From Caloranaerobacter ferrireducens (GTDB taxonomy: Bacteria > Bacillota > Clostridia > Tissierellales > Thermohalobacteraceae): a stretch of DNA of 64,000 nt. Positions within the stretch are counted from its first letter, which is position 1. Every line of letters starts with the position of its first letter. The stretch spans positions 62,001-126,000 of the forward strand of contig NZ_MDJR01000001.1 of the NCBI RefSeq assembly GCF_001730685.1, given 5' to 3'. This document shows, piece by piece, positions 36,718 to 45,140 of the stretch. The position numbers were made by a program, and so were the translations under genes. The notes beneath the pieces are model-generated. The model made no database searches, was not told the DNA's origin, and saw nothing but the letters and a program-made list of their open reading frames with translations.

Positions 36718-37251
36718 ATGAAGGAATACATACTATCTAATGGTAAGAAAGTGATTATAAGAAAAGCAAAGAAAGAAGATGCTGAAGAGTTAATAAAGTT
36801 TATTAATGTTATTTCATATGAATCAGATTTCCTTACTTTCGAACCAGGTGAATTAAAATTAACGAAAGAACTAGAGGAGTCAATAATTGAGGAATATTAT
36901 AATTCTGATAATAAATTATATTTAGTTGCTGAAATAGAAGGTGAAATAATAGGAAGTTTAAGTTTCAAAGGTGGTAGTAGACAGAGGTTAAAACATACTG
37001 GCGAATTTGGTATAAGTGTAAAAAAAGAATATTGGAATATGGGAATAGCATCACAGTTAATTAAAGAGTTAATTGAATGGGCAAAAGCAAGTAAAATTAT
37101 TAAAAAAATAAATTTAAAAGTAAGGGAAGATAATGAGCGTGCAATAAATTTATATAGAAAATTTGGATTTATTGAAGAAGGGAAAGTATCAAAAGAATTT
37201 TATGTAAATGGGAAGTATTACAGTACGATCTTAATGGGGTTAGAAATTTGA
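36718..37251 (+). CDS. GNAT-family N-acetyltransferase (177 residues)
   Basis: Complete GNAT fold: N-terminal EYILSNGKKVIIRKAKKEDA, a middle strand with HTGEFGISVKKEYWNMGIAS (the Q/RxxGxG/A acetyl-CoA loop) and a C-terminal NLKVREDNERAINLYRKFGF block. It resembles RimI/YkkB-type small acetyltransferases for proteins or antibiotics; the acceptor is unknown. AGGGAGTGG precedes the ATG. Confidence 0.85.
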   Translation: MKEYILSNGKKVIIRKAKKEDAEELIKFINVISYESDFLTFEPGELKLTKELEESIIEEYYNSDNKLYLVAEIEGEIIGSLSFKGGSRQRLKHTGEFGISVKKEYWNMGIASQLIKELIEWAKASKIIKKINLKVREDNERAINLYRKFGFIEEGKVSKEFYVNGKYYSTILMGLEI

Positions 37252-37378
37252 TTATAGAATTTAACATAAAGTTGTAGTAATTGTTAGTATATATTATTTT
37301 AAAATATTGTATGGTGGATTTGAAACGAATATATAAAAACAAATATTTTAACAGTAATTGAAGAAGGAGTAGGAAAAA

Positions 37379-37891
37379 ATGATATTTGCTATAGTTTTTG
37401 ATATAATTTTAATAATATTTTTACTAATATACTATTTGAAAAGCAAAAGAACAAAAAAAGGAGAGATTCAATTTATTGAACCATTTGATATCTATAAAAG
37501 ATCATTATTGTTTGTTGGACTTATTCTTGGACTTATTTTTGTTTTGATTATCTCTTCTTTGGATTTTATAGCAGAATATTTAGAAAAGAGTATTTTAGTG
37601 GTTTTGGTTTATATTTTTGTTATTACTTTATTATGTTTATTATGGATAGATTCATTTTTTTGTAGGAGATTAATAGTAACATCTGAAGGAATAGGTTATT
37701 TAGATTTGTTTAAAAATATAACCTTTTTTACGCCTTGGGAGAAAATAGAAAATTTTAAAATAGAAGGATCAAAACTGACATTATATGTGTTAGGATTAAG
37801 AAAGAAAAAAATATATTATTTTGATATTTCAAAGCAAGAGAAAAAACAGTTGGAGAATATCATATTGAAGAATATTAAAAGTTTTATCTGA
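37379..37891 (+). CDS. Membrane protein with C-terminal PH-like domain (170 residues)
   Basis: There are three hydrophobic helices (about 3-19, 42-64, 71-97). The last 75 residues (RLIVTSEGIGYLDLFKNITF, then TPWEKIENFKIEG and KKKIYYFDISKQEKK) read like the bacterial PH/DUF5673 type domain. GAAGGAG precedes the ATG. No close context. Confidence 0.6.
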   Translation: MIFAIVFDIILIIFLLIYYLKSKRTKKGEIQFIEPFDIYKRSLLFVGLILGLIFVLIISSLDFIAEYLEKSILVVLVYIFVITLLCLLWIDSFFCRRLIVTSEGIGYLDLFKNITFFTPWEKIENFKIEGSKLTLYVLGLRKKKIYYFDISKQEKKQLENIILKNIKSFI

Positions 37892-37914
37892 TTATAGAGA
37901 AGGAATGAGGTAAA

Positions 37915-38085
37915 TTGATTATAACTTTAATAGTTATAATAACATTGTTGTTTATATATAGAAAGTATAAAGAGGAAGATGAAGGAGTACCAGTTAAAGG
38001 CTATGCTTTTTGATTTTTTGGTTGTAATAGAAATAGTGAAAGTAATTATAAAGGGTTTGATAATAGAGTTTATATTTTTAAATGA
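37915..38085 (+). pseudogene. Small membrane-peptide ORF interrupted by TGA
   Basis: TTG 37915 with GAATGAGG upstream encodes one hydrophobic helix, MIITLIVIITLLFIYRKYKE then EDEGVPVKGYAF, and ends at TGA 38011. The same frame stays open for 23 more codons (FFGCNRNSESNYKGFDNRVY then IFK) to TGA 38083. It could be a decayed small gene or a true 32-residue peptide. Confidence 0.3.
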
Positions 38086-38146
38086 GTGAATTCTAAAGCT
38101 GCTATTTATGTTTTAGTGATAATCTTACAAGTTATGGAGGAGAAAA

Positions 38147-38596
38147 ATGAAAAAACAGTTTTATATTGTAGTATTAAGTATTATAGTTTTTTTCGCGTTT
38201 TTATCTTTAACTGATAAAAAGAAAATAGAAATAGACAGTAATCAAGAATATTTTAAAATGATTAAAGAAATATCTTTAGATAATATTGAAGAAATTCAGA
38301 TAATTAACGAACAACAACAAAACCGAAGTATAAAAGTAGTTAATGAAAATGAAAATAAGAAAAAGGTTTTAGAATTAATTAATTCTTTAAATCTAGAGAA
38401 TTTAGAAGGGAACAAAAGTGATTTTGAAAGGGAAAATGCTTTATACCAAATACGGATAATAGAAAAGAATTATTATCCCCAAGGATCAATATATATTTTC
38501 CCTTATTCTATATGGTATAAAGGTAAATCGTATTATTTAACAACTGATATAGGAAGTAAATTTCAAAAAATATATTATAAAATTGATACAAAATAA
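38147..38596 (+). CDS. Membrane-anchored exported protein (149 residues)
   Basis: An N-terminal signal anchor (about 4-22) is followed by a charged extracytoplasmic domain with KMIKEISLDNIEEIQIINEQ and YPQGSIYIFPYSIWYKGKSY. No family recognised. ATGGAGG precedes the ATG. The next gene starts 29 bases after its stop. Confidence 0.6.
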   Translation: MKKQFYIVVLSIIVFFAFLSLTDKKKIEIDSNQEYFKMIKEISLDNIEEIQIINEQQQNRSIKVVNENENKKKVLELINSLNLENLEGNKSDFERENALYQIRIIEKNYYPQGSIYIFPYSIWYKGKSYYLTTDIGSKFQKIYYKIDTK

Positions 38597-38625
38597 GATA
38601 GATAATTGATTAGGGGGGGATAGGT

Positions 38626-38964
38626 TTGAAAAAGAAAAAATATACAGGGATACTTATATTAATAGCTTTAGAGTTGATTACTTATTTCTGGAATGGTGGA
38701 GTGAAAGATTTAGAATCATTTTTTATGATATGGGCATTTATTTCGGGTGCATTTCTTGGCTATGTTTTCTTTGGAAGACCTAATACTGATTTGTCTAAAG
38801 GTGCTTTAATGAGTACTTTTATAGAAAAAATGGGACAATCAACGGGAAGTGTATCTGGAAATGTAAAGAGGAAGTTATATGATAATACTTTATACATAGT
38901 TTTTGGATTATTCTTTTTATTAAACTTAGCAGGGCTTATAATCATAACTTTGATAAAATTATAA
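38626..38964 (+). CDS. Three-helix membrane protein (112 residues)
   Basis: The TTG start has AGGGGGG upstream. Hydrophobic segments lie at about 5-20, 31-50 and 90-110, with a polar central loop (RPNTDLSKGALMSTFIEKMG). No family recognised. Its stop codon abuts a partial two-hairpin repeat. Confidence 0.6.
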   Translation: MKKKKYTGILILIALELITYFWNGGVKDLESFFMIWAFISGAFLGYVFFGRPNTDLSKGALMSTFIEKMGQSTGSVSGNVKRKLYDNTLYIVFGLFFLLNLAGLIIITLIKL

Positions 38965-39015
38965 CAATATCTTCAATTTAAATAAACTGAGGAAGATTTT
39001 GTTGAAATCCATTAT
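38962..39015 (-). repeat. Two-hairpin intergenic repeat, copy 4 (right half only, inverted)
   Basis: On the minus strand: AATGGATTTCAACAAAATCT, TCCTCAGTTTATTTAAATTG, AAGATATTGTTA. It equals the second hairpin of the complete copies; the first is absent. Confidence 0.75.
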
Positions 39016-39110
39016 TTTAAAGTTATAGAGTTTAATTTGTCTATGGAACAGGTAAAGTTTTGTTAAATTAGATTTGAATGTTTGAAGCTAAGGGGGCTTT
39101 ATGAATAAAA

Positions 39111-39623
39111 ATGAAAGCTTTTTTTAAAAAAGAAGGTAAATTGATTTATATAAAACAACCTGAATTTTATGAACTAGATTATGTAAGTGAATTATGGTCT
39201 GATGAAAATACAATGAAAGATGTTGGTGGAGTAGTATCATTTCCAAAAGAAAGGAGAAAAGATTGGTATAAAAGAATGGTAAAACCGACAGATGGGAAGA
39301 ATTTCTACTGTCTAATATATAACTTTCAAAACCAACCAGTTGGTGAAGTGAGCTTTCATAGATATGATGATGATAGTAAAACTGCAGAATTTAATATTAA
39401 AATTCAAAGTAGATTTAGAGGTAGAGGATATGCGAAAGAAGCTATGAAACTTATGCTTCAATATTATTTTTATGAATTTAATGGACAAGTTATGCTTGAT
39501 AATGTAACAAGTATTAGTGGACAACAAGCTTTGAGTAATTTCGGATTTGAAATAGTATTAAAAACAGATAACAGTATTCTCTTTAAAATGACAAAGGAAA
39601 GATTTAAAAATATTTATGGTTAA
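39111..39623 (+). CDS. GNAT-family N-acetyltransferase (170 residues)
   Basis: The middle and C-terminus fit the GNAT fold: NFQNQPVGEVSFHRYDDDSK, then FNIKIQSRFRGRGYAKEAMK with the RGxGxA acetyl-CoA loop, and VTSISGQQALSNFGFEIVLK. It resembles RimJ/RimL-type enzymes. The start is uncertain. AGGGGG (39091-39096) is 4 bases from ATG 39101, which reads MNKNESFF and stops, and 14 bases from the in-frame ATG 39111. A run of seven T lies between them and the body of the gene. Confidence 0.8.
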   Translation: MKAFFKKEGKLIYIKQPEFYELDYVSELWSDENTMKDVGGVVSFPKERRKDWYKRMVKPTDGKNFYCLIYNFQNQPVGEVSFHRYDDDSKTAEFNIKIQSRFRGRGYAKEAMKLMLQYYFYEFNGQVMLDNVTSISGQQALSNFGFEIVLKTDNSILFKMTKERFKNIYG

Positions 39624-39664
39624 TAAAATAATTTGCTTGATTTAAAAAAATTAATATAAAAATA

Positions 39665-39712
39665 ATGCCGATAAACTATGTGTTTGATATGATTACATAT
39701 AGATTATCGGCA
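39665..39712. terminator. Hairpin between convergent genes
   Basis: TGCCGATAA pairs with TTATCGGCA across about 30 bases that also contain AACTATGTGT/ACATATAGA pairing; TTTTG follows. Confidence 0.55.
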
Positions 39713-39757
39713 ATTTTGATATATTTACTTGTTAAATTAAATTTTTTAAATTTTTGC

Positions 39758-40201
39758 TTAAGATAAATCTTTTTTAATTTTCTTCATACCAAAATAAGAA
39801 ATAATCCAATAGATAATTATTATAAAGAAATAACTTACTGTAACCGTGATAATACTTGTCAAACCTTCTGTTAGATTTGTTATATTGTTAGAGAGTATTC
39901 CTATTATTAAAGAAACTATAACTAAAGTAATGTATATTCTAATTAAGATACTTTTTAATCTAACAGATAATATCCCATCATAGTAAAGGTTAGCACCAAT
40001 ATATAAGATAGCTGTAATAGCAATAATGAATTGTAAATCTCTAAAATCTTTTGGGCTTTGACCTAAAATGAATCTTCTGTAAATCATAGCTGATAAAATA
40101 AGCCATATTGTAATAGCAAACATTTTTGAACCTATTTCATGGTAAATTTTTTCGGTTCTTTCATCTTTTACAATTAGTTTTTTGAACATATTATTTTTCA
40201 C
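39758..40201 (-). CDS. Four-helix membrane protein (DUF6773-like) paired with an XRE regulator
   Basis: A 147-residue protein with four hydrophobic helices (about 25-43, 55-72, 85-102, 115-137). The N-terminus KLIVKDERTEKIYHEIGSKM is typical of small membrane proteins that follow a short XRE repressor in Firmicutes. Its start overlaps the regulator gene by 11 bases, so the two are translationally coupled. Role unknown; the paired regulator suggests it is made under one specific condition. Confidence 0.7.
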   Translation of the reverse strand: MKNNMFKKLIVKDERTEKIYHEIGSKMFAITIWLILSAMIYRRFILGQSPKDFRDLQFIIAITAILYIGANLYYDGILSVRLKSILIRIYITLVIVSLIIGILSNNITNLTEGLTSIITVTVSYFFIIIIYWIISYFGMKKIKKDLS

Positions 40202-40406
40202 CTCCTATCCAAAATAAATCGTCTAATCCTTTATCCAGTACTTTAGCAATTTTTAAACATAATTTAAGGGTTGGATTATATTTTCCTTTTTCGATTAATC
40301 CAATAGTTTGTCTTGTAACTCCAACCAGTTCTGCAAGTTGTTCTTGTGTTAAGTTTTTTTCTATTCTTGCTAATTTTAATTTGTTCTTGATAATTATGTC
40401 TTTCAT
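40191..40406 (-). CDS. Small XRE-family transcriptional regulator (71 residues)
   Basis: A stand-alone helix-turn-helix protein: KLKLARIEKNLTQEQLAELV, GVTRQTIGLIEKGKYNPTLK, then LCLKIAKVLDKGLDDLFW. This is the short YozG/MtfA-like XRE class. I use ATG 40406 because AAAGGGTGA lies upstream; GTG 40415 would overlap that site. Promoter at 40442-40470 and direct repeats just beyond it suggest autoregulation. Confidence 0.88.
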   Translation of the reverse strand: MKDIIIKNKLKLARIEKNLTQEQLAELVGVTRQTIGLIEKGKYNPTLKLCLKIAKVLDKGLDDLFWIGGEK

Positions 40407-40441
40407 ATATTTCACCCTTTAAACTACCTGATTCTAGACAT

Positions 40442-40504
40442 ATTGTAATAAATAACCAAACAAATGTCAACTATAAATTACAAAAAGACAAATATAAATT
40501 ACAT
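40442..40504 (-). promoter_or_regulatory. Promoter and putative operator of the XRE operon
   Basis: On the minus strand TTGACA (40465-40470), 17 bases, TACAAT (40442-40447). Directly upstream of the -35 box, TGTAATTTATA occurs twice about 21 bases (two helical turns) apart. This placement fits an activator or autoregulator site. Confidence 0.65.
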
Positions 40505-40982
40505 ACAATATTATATGCAGAAATAAAAAATGTATTTAAAAAAGAATAGACAAAAATTTTATTACAATAAAAAATATATAATCTTAGAGGAATTTGACAT
40601 TTGACGGAGAAGTAAAAAATGTTTCATTATATAAAACGTTAGCAAACAGGAGAAATATGTAAAGTTTACAATTATTAAAAACAGTCATAGAACTAAACGA
40701 TAAATTAATATAGATGAGGTTTTAAGTAATTATGCTTTGGAGAAAGAAAAAAATGAGAATAGTTACAAGTAGTAACGCAGAGTTGTGTGTTAAAATTTTT
40801 GGAAAAGTTTGAGAAATTAAATAAAATACGAATGAATAAGATATATTATTTTGATATAATGCAATTGAAGACACAGATGAAAAATAGTGGTAACTATAAT
40901 ATAGGATATAACTGAAGTGTTATTCGTTTAAGAGAATAGCTTTTTATGATAGGATTGAATTATAAGAAAGGAAAATGAAAAG
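40505..40982. other. Gene-free stretch with ORF debris
   Basis: No intact gene. A frame from about 40760 to 40914 reads LEKFEKLNKIRMNKIYYFDI then MQLKTQMKNSGNYNIGYN without a start or family; it may be debris. ATGAGG and AGGAG words occur without following ORFs. Otherwise I see nothing. Confidence 0.4.
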
Positions 40983-41435
40983 ATGACAAGAAAAAGGGCT
41001 CAAGCTATTATTATTCGTAATAATGAAGTACTTTTTGGTTATGGAAAAATTGGAACTAGGTTTGGTCATTTTTTTATCGGAGGTGGAATAGAAAGAGGAG
41101 AAACCCCTAATGAGGCTGTTCTTCGTGAGATTAGAGAGGAAACTAACACTCATGGAAAAATAATTTTTCAATTTAGTAAAGAAATTAAGAATAATGAATA
41201 TACGTTTTTAGTTGATATTGGGGAACAAAGTTGTGAATTAGGATATGACCCTGAAGATGAAAGCTTTCCAGAAGAAGAAAAGAATCTTCAAAGCCTTATT
41301 TGGATACCATTAAATAAAAAAGCAAAGTTTACCTCTATAGATATAGAATATTTCAGAGTACTTGTTAACGAGTGCAAAGAAAGAGGATATAAACCTAGTT
41401 GGATCGGGTTAATTGAAGAATTAGTGACAGATTAG
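40983..41435 (+). CDS. NUDIX hydrolase (150 residues)
   Basis: NUDIX box GGIERGETPNEAVLREIREE then TNT: it keeps G, E and REXXEE but has Asn instead of the final Gly. The rest (RAQAIIIRNNEVLFGYGKIG, LIWIPLNKKAKFTSIDIEYF) fits the common 8-oxo-dGTP/nucleotide-type family. Mg-dependent hydrolysis of a nucleoside diphosphate linked to X; substrate unknown. AAGAAAGG precedes the ATG. Another NUDIX gene follows. Confidence 0.85.
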   Translation: MTRKRAQAIIIRNNEVLFGYGKIGTRFGHFFIGGGIERGETPNEAVLREIREETNTHGKIIFQFSKEIKNNEYTFLVDIGEQSCELGYDPEDESFPEEEKNLQSLIWIPLNKKAKFTSIDIEYFRVLVNECKERGYKPSWIGLIEELVTD

Positions 41436-41518
41436 AAAGTTTAGTTACTATACCTAAAATTATTCTAAGAGAGAGGATGGAATAACTGTATATTATTATG
41501 TTTGAAAGGATGAGAGTA

Positions 41519-41971
41519 GTGCTTGAAGTAAAGTTTTATGATTGCGATAAATTTGAAGAAAATAAACTTATTTTTGCAGTTGTAATGGCTAGATATAATG
41601 ACAAATGGATTGTAGTAAGACATAAAGAAAGAAATACTTGGGAAATACCTGGTGGACATATCGAACCCTCAGAAGGTGTACAAGCTGCAGCATCAAGAGA
41701 GCTTTTTGAAGAAACAGGAGCAATAGATTTTACAATTTATCCAGTCAATGTATATTCGGTAAATAATGGAGAGCAAGAGACGTATGGACAACTATTTTAT
41801 GCAGAAGTTAGAGAGCTTGGAAAATTGCCTCAAACAGAAATAGCAGAAATAAAATTAGTAGATGAATTGCCAGAGAATTTAACATATCCATTGATACAAC
41901 CAATTTTAGCAAAAAGAGTACAGGAGTATATAGAAAGAAATAATGTTAAAAAACATAATGCTGAGGAATAA
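41519..41971 (+). CDS. NUDIX hydrolase (about 150 residues)
   Basis: The NUDIX box is perfect: GGHIEPSEGVQAAASRELFE followed by ETGA. Preceding strand: KLIFAVVMARYNDKWIVVRH. I favour GTG 41519 (GAAAGGATGAG just upstream), giving MLEVKFYDCD; ATG 41498 and ATG 41510 are longer in-frame options without good sites. It lies 84 bases after the other NUDIX gene. The two are only distantly alike, so this is not a recent duplication. Confidence 0.85.
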   Translation: MLEVKFYDCDKFEENKLIFAVVMARYNDKWIVVRHKERNTWEIPGGHIEPSEGVQAAASRELFEETGAIDFTIYPVNVYSVNNGEQETYGQLFYAEVRELGKLPQTEIAEIKLVDELPENLTYPLIQPILAKRVQEYIERNNVKKHNAEE

Positions 41972-41982
41972 CCTCAGCATTT
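41958..41982. terminator. Bidirectional terminator
   Basis: AATGCTGAGG/CCTCAGCATT around AATAA, inside the NUDIX stop region, serves the NUDIX gene on plus and the membrane-protein gene on minus, with TTTT on the plus side and an A-rich tract on the other. Confidence 0.65.
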
Positions 41983-42671
41983 TAAGTGAATTTCTTCATT
42001 TCTATTTTATTCTGTTTTAAAATTCCAGAGACTTGTCTTGCAAGTTCACTATCAGATTTAAAAGTTAACTTACCTTGTTCAAGTATTAAGTAAAGGTCTA
42101 TATAATCTGGGAAAATAAAATAGTTTTCAATGTCATTATAGCTATAATATCCAGAATCATTGTGTACTTGAGTTCCGTAAACAATAGGCAAACCTATTCT
42201 TATATCAAACCCTGTTATTAAAATCCCATTTCTAAGGAAATAAATTTTGATTGTTTTATTAGATAGCCTTAGTAAGACTTCTATAAGTACTAAAGTTATT
42301 ACAAATAAAACAACTCTTATTATAATCATTTTAGCAGATATTGGGTTTCTGAATATTGGTACAAAGTATATTAATGCTACTAAGAGATAATACCAAAGTC
42401 TTTCATTTAAATTAAACTTGTCTATGTTAACAGATAATAGGACTGCGCTGTTTTTTAATATTCTTTTATTGTATGCATATCTTAGCAAACCTTGGAAAGA
42501 ACCGAAAAACAGTAACGCTATAGTAAGCAAAATTGGGAACACAACATTATTTACTACGTTTTCACTTAAATTAGAGATGTAAGGCATAATTATTCTGGAG
42601 ACGATTGATATGAACATTATAGTCGAAAAGAAAGCCATTATGAAATTTGTAGTTTTTTTTGTATTTGACAT
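41982..42671 (-). CDS. Five-helix integral membrane protein, unknown function (229 residues)
   Basis: Hydrophobic segments at about 10-28, 40-60, 85-103, 112-132 and 145-160, then a soluble C-terminal part (ILEQGKLTFKSDSELARQVS then GILKQNKIEMKKFT). AAAGGAGG lies upstream of the ATG on the minus strand. No motif recognised. It faces away from uvrC and marks the right edge of the accessory block. Confidence 0.7.
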   Translation of the reverse strand: MSNTKKTTNFIMAFFSTIMFISIVSRIIMPYISNLSENVVNNVVFPILLTIALLFFGSFQGLLRYAYNKRILKNSAVLLSVNIDKFNLNERLWYYLLVALIYFVPIFRNPISAKMIIIRVVLFVITLVLIEVLLRLSNKTIKIYFLRNGILITGFDIRIGLPIVYGTQVHNDSGYYSYNDIENYFIFPDYIDLYLILEQGKLTFKSDSELARQVSGILKQNKIEMKKFT

Positions 42672-42805
42672 AAAAATTTCCTCCTTTGTACATTCTCAGA
42701 TGTAGCTGTAAATTCCACTGTATTAATTATATACAAATTTCAAAATAACCGCAATTGTGGTATATTATAAATAATTAATGTATAGATTGTGGAAGGTGAT
42801 TTGGT

Positions 42806-44671
42806 TTGTTTAATATAGATGAAGAATTAAAAAAACTTCCAGATAAACCTGGTGTATACTTAATGAAGAATGAAAACGGACAGATTATATATGTTGGGAA
42901 GGCTGTTAATCTTAAAAAGAGAGTTAGACAGTACTTTCAGGCATCAAGTTCTAAGACACCAAAAGTTAAGGCAATGGTAAAAAGTATTGTTGAATTTGAA
43001 TATATAATAACTGATAATGAATTAGAGGCTCTTATTTTAGAGTGTAATCTCATAAAAAAGCATAAGCCTAAATATAATATACTTTTAAGAGATGATAAAC
43101 AATATCCGTATATAAAGGTTACAACTAATGAGAAATTTCCTAGAGTTATTAAGGTTAGAAAGATTGAAAAAGATAAGGCTAAGTATTTTGGACCATATAC
43201 TAGTACATCTGCTGTAAATGATACGCTTGAAATTATTAGAAATATATATCCCTTAAGAAGTTGTAGGAAGAATTTAGATAACATTAAAAAGAAAGAGAGG
43301 CCCTGTCTAAATTATTTTATAGGTAGATGTTTAGGTCCTTGCCAAGGTAATGTAGATGAAAAGGAATATATGGAAATGATACATGAAGTTTTATTATTTC
43401 TTGGGGGCAAAGAAGATAAGTTAATACATTTGATAGAAGAAAAAATGAAAAATGCAGCTAAACAGCTAGATTTTGAGAATGCAGCCAAATATAGAGATCA
43501 ATTAAACTCGATAAAGCATATACTAGAAAAGCAGAAGGTAGTTTCTTCTACTTTAATTGACCAAGATATTATAGGAATGGCTAGAGGAATAGAGGATGTG
43601 TGCATACAAGTATTTTTTGTGCGTGGAGGGAAATTAGTCGGTAGAGAACATTTTATTTTAACAGATACATCTGAAATGGCACGCGGTGAAATATTGAGTT
43701 CGTTTGTAAAACAATTTTATATGAATTCATCTTTTATTCCTAAAGAGATTTTAGTAGAAGAGGAAATACAAGATAAAGAGTTAATAAATAGATGGCTGAG
43801 CCAAAAACGAGGCTCTAAAGTTCAAATAAAAGTACCGGTTAGAGGCGAAAAGAACTTATTAATGGAAATGGTAAGAAAAAATGCTATGGAAACATTAGAA
43901 AACCAAAGTGAAAGAATCAAAAGGAAAATTCAGCTAGATAGAGCTGCTCTTGATGAATTAGCTAATTTATTAGGGTTAGATAAAATACCAGAAAGAATTG
44001 AAGCTTTTGATATTTCTAATATTCAAGGAGTAGAATCCGTAGGTTCGATGGTAGTTTTTCAAGAAGGTCAGCCTAGAAAAAGTGATTATAGAAGATTTAA
44101 AATTAAGTCAGTATCAGGACCTAATGATTATGGAAGCATGGAGGAGATAATTTATAGAAGGTTTGAAAGAGGAATAAATGAAAGAGAATTTATAAAAGAT
44201 AATAAAGTAGATTTAGGGAACTTTTCTATATTTCCTGATTTAATAATGGTTGACGGAGGAAAAGGTCAGGTTAATGCAGCAAAAAAAGTTATCAAGCAAT
44301 TTAATTTAAATATTACAGTATGTGGTCTGGTTAAGGATGACTTTCATAGAACTAGAGGAGTAATATATGAAAATAAAGAGATAAACATACCAAAAGATTC
44401 TAATTGTTTTAAGCTGATTACAAGAATACAAGATGAAGCTCATAGATTTGCAATTAGTTATCACAGAAGCTTAAGAAATAAAAAACTTTTCAAATCTCAG
44501 TTAGATTCTATAAAAGGTATTGGTGAAAAAAGAAAAAAAGCTTTACTTAAATCGTTTGGTTCAATAGAAAAAATTAAAAATGCTTCTATAGAAGAGTTAA
44601 AATCAGTAGAGGGAATGAATATTAAAGCAGCTGAAGCGGTGTATAATTATTTTAGAAAGTCAAAAGAGTAA
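42806..44671 (+). CDS. uvrC: Excinuclease ABC subunit C
   Basis: A 621-residue dual-incision nuclease of excision repair, of normal length. It has an N-terminal GIY-YIG nuclease (about 14-95; GVYLMKN, QIIYVGKA), a UVR motif that binds UvrB (about 203-238), an RNase-H-like C-terminal nuclease (about 390-540; VDGGKGQVNAAKKVI), and tandem helix-hairpin-helix motifs (about 560-620; IKGIGEKRKKALLKSFGS). The TTG start has AAGGTGA upstream. No LexA-type box was seen at its start, unlike uvrB. Confidence 0.97.
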   Translation: MFNIDEELKKLPDKPGVYLMKNENGQIIYVGKAVNLKKRVRQYFQASSSKTPKVKAMVKSIVEFEYIITDNELEALILECNLIKKHKPKYNILLRDDKQYPYIKVTTNEKFPRVIKVRKIEKDKAKYFGPYTSTSAVNDTLEIIRNIYPLRSCRKNLDNIKKKERPCLNYFIGRCLGPCQGNVDEKEYMEMIHEVLLFLGGKEDKLIHLIEEKMKNAAKQLDFENAAKYRDQLNSIKHILEKQKVVSSTLIDQDIIGMARGIEDVCIQVFFVRGGKLVGREHFILTDTSEMARGEILSSFVKQFYMNSSFIPKEILVEEEIQDKELINRWLSQKRGSKVQIKVPVRGEKNLLMEMVRKNAMETLENQSERIKRKIQLDRAALDELANLLGLDKIPERIEAFDISNIQGVESVGSMVVFQEGQPRKSDYRRFKIKSVSGPNDYGSMEEIIYRRFERGINEREFIKDNKVDLGNFSIFPDLIMVDGGKGQVNAAKKVIKQFNLNITVCGLVKDDFHRTRGVIYENKEINIPKDSNCFKLITRIQDEAHRFAISYHRSLRNKKLFKSQLDSIKGIGEKRKKALLKSFGSIEKIKNASIEELKSVEGMNIKAAEAVYNYFRKSKE

Positions 44672-44758
44672 ACTTAATAACAGTTGTAACAGTTAATATT
44701 ATTTACTTAGTTGTTGTAAAAGTATATAATATGTACTAAAAAGGGGGGTGCTTTTTTG

Positions 44759-44950
44759 GTGAAAAAATTATTTTTATCTTCAACTGATAAGAAGTTAGCA
44801 GGAGTTTGTGGTGGAATAGCAGAGTACTTTCAAATAGATTCAACAATAGTTAGATTAGCATGGGTTTTGCTGACTATATTTAGTATGGGAATTGGCGGAG
44901 TTATAGCTTATATCATAGCTGCATTAATTATACCATCAAAAGATTTTTAG
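44759..44950 (+). CDS. PspC-domain small membrane protein (63 residues)
   Basis: The PspC pattern [20 protein letters not shown] then [11 protein letters not shown] and a C-terminal helix ([13 protein letters not shown]) are clear. Members are envelope-stress proteins with one or two helices. GTG 44759 is preferred (gives [12 protein letters not shown]); TTG 44756 is also possible. AAGGGGGG precedes it. The gene is alone between uvrC and hprK. Confidence 0.85.
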   Translation: MKKLFLSSTDKKLAGVCGGIAEYFQIDSTIVRLAWVLLTIFSMGIGGVIAYIIAALIIPSKDF

Positions 44951-44955
44951 TTTTA

Positions 44956-45068
44956 TTATAATCCATAGGAAATTATATTCATTAAATTTTGGATAATTTC
45001 AGATATAATTTCCGTAATGGATTTCAACAAAATCTACTTTAATTTATTTAAATCGAAGATTTTGTTAT
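44956..45068 (+). repeat. Two-hairpin intergenic repeat, copy 5 (complete, best consensus)
   Basis: Hairpin 1: AATCCATAGGAAATTATA with TATAATTTCCGTAATGGATT. Hairpin 2: AACAAAATCTAC with TTTAAATCGAAGATTTTGTT. Lies 6 bases after the PspC stop and ends about 70 bases before hprK. Confidence 0.85.
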
Positions 45069-45140
45069 ATTTTTTAAGTTAAATGGGATAATATTTGTCC
45101 CATATGGCTAAAATCAACTCATATTTAACAGGAGGTTGCT

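Noticed and set aside
40744-40914. Small coding frame upstream of the NUDIX genes
   Set aside because: Frame is open for about 50 codons but has no start with a ribosome binding site and no recognisable family; kept only as debris in a gap entry.
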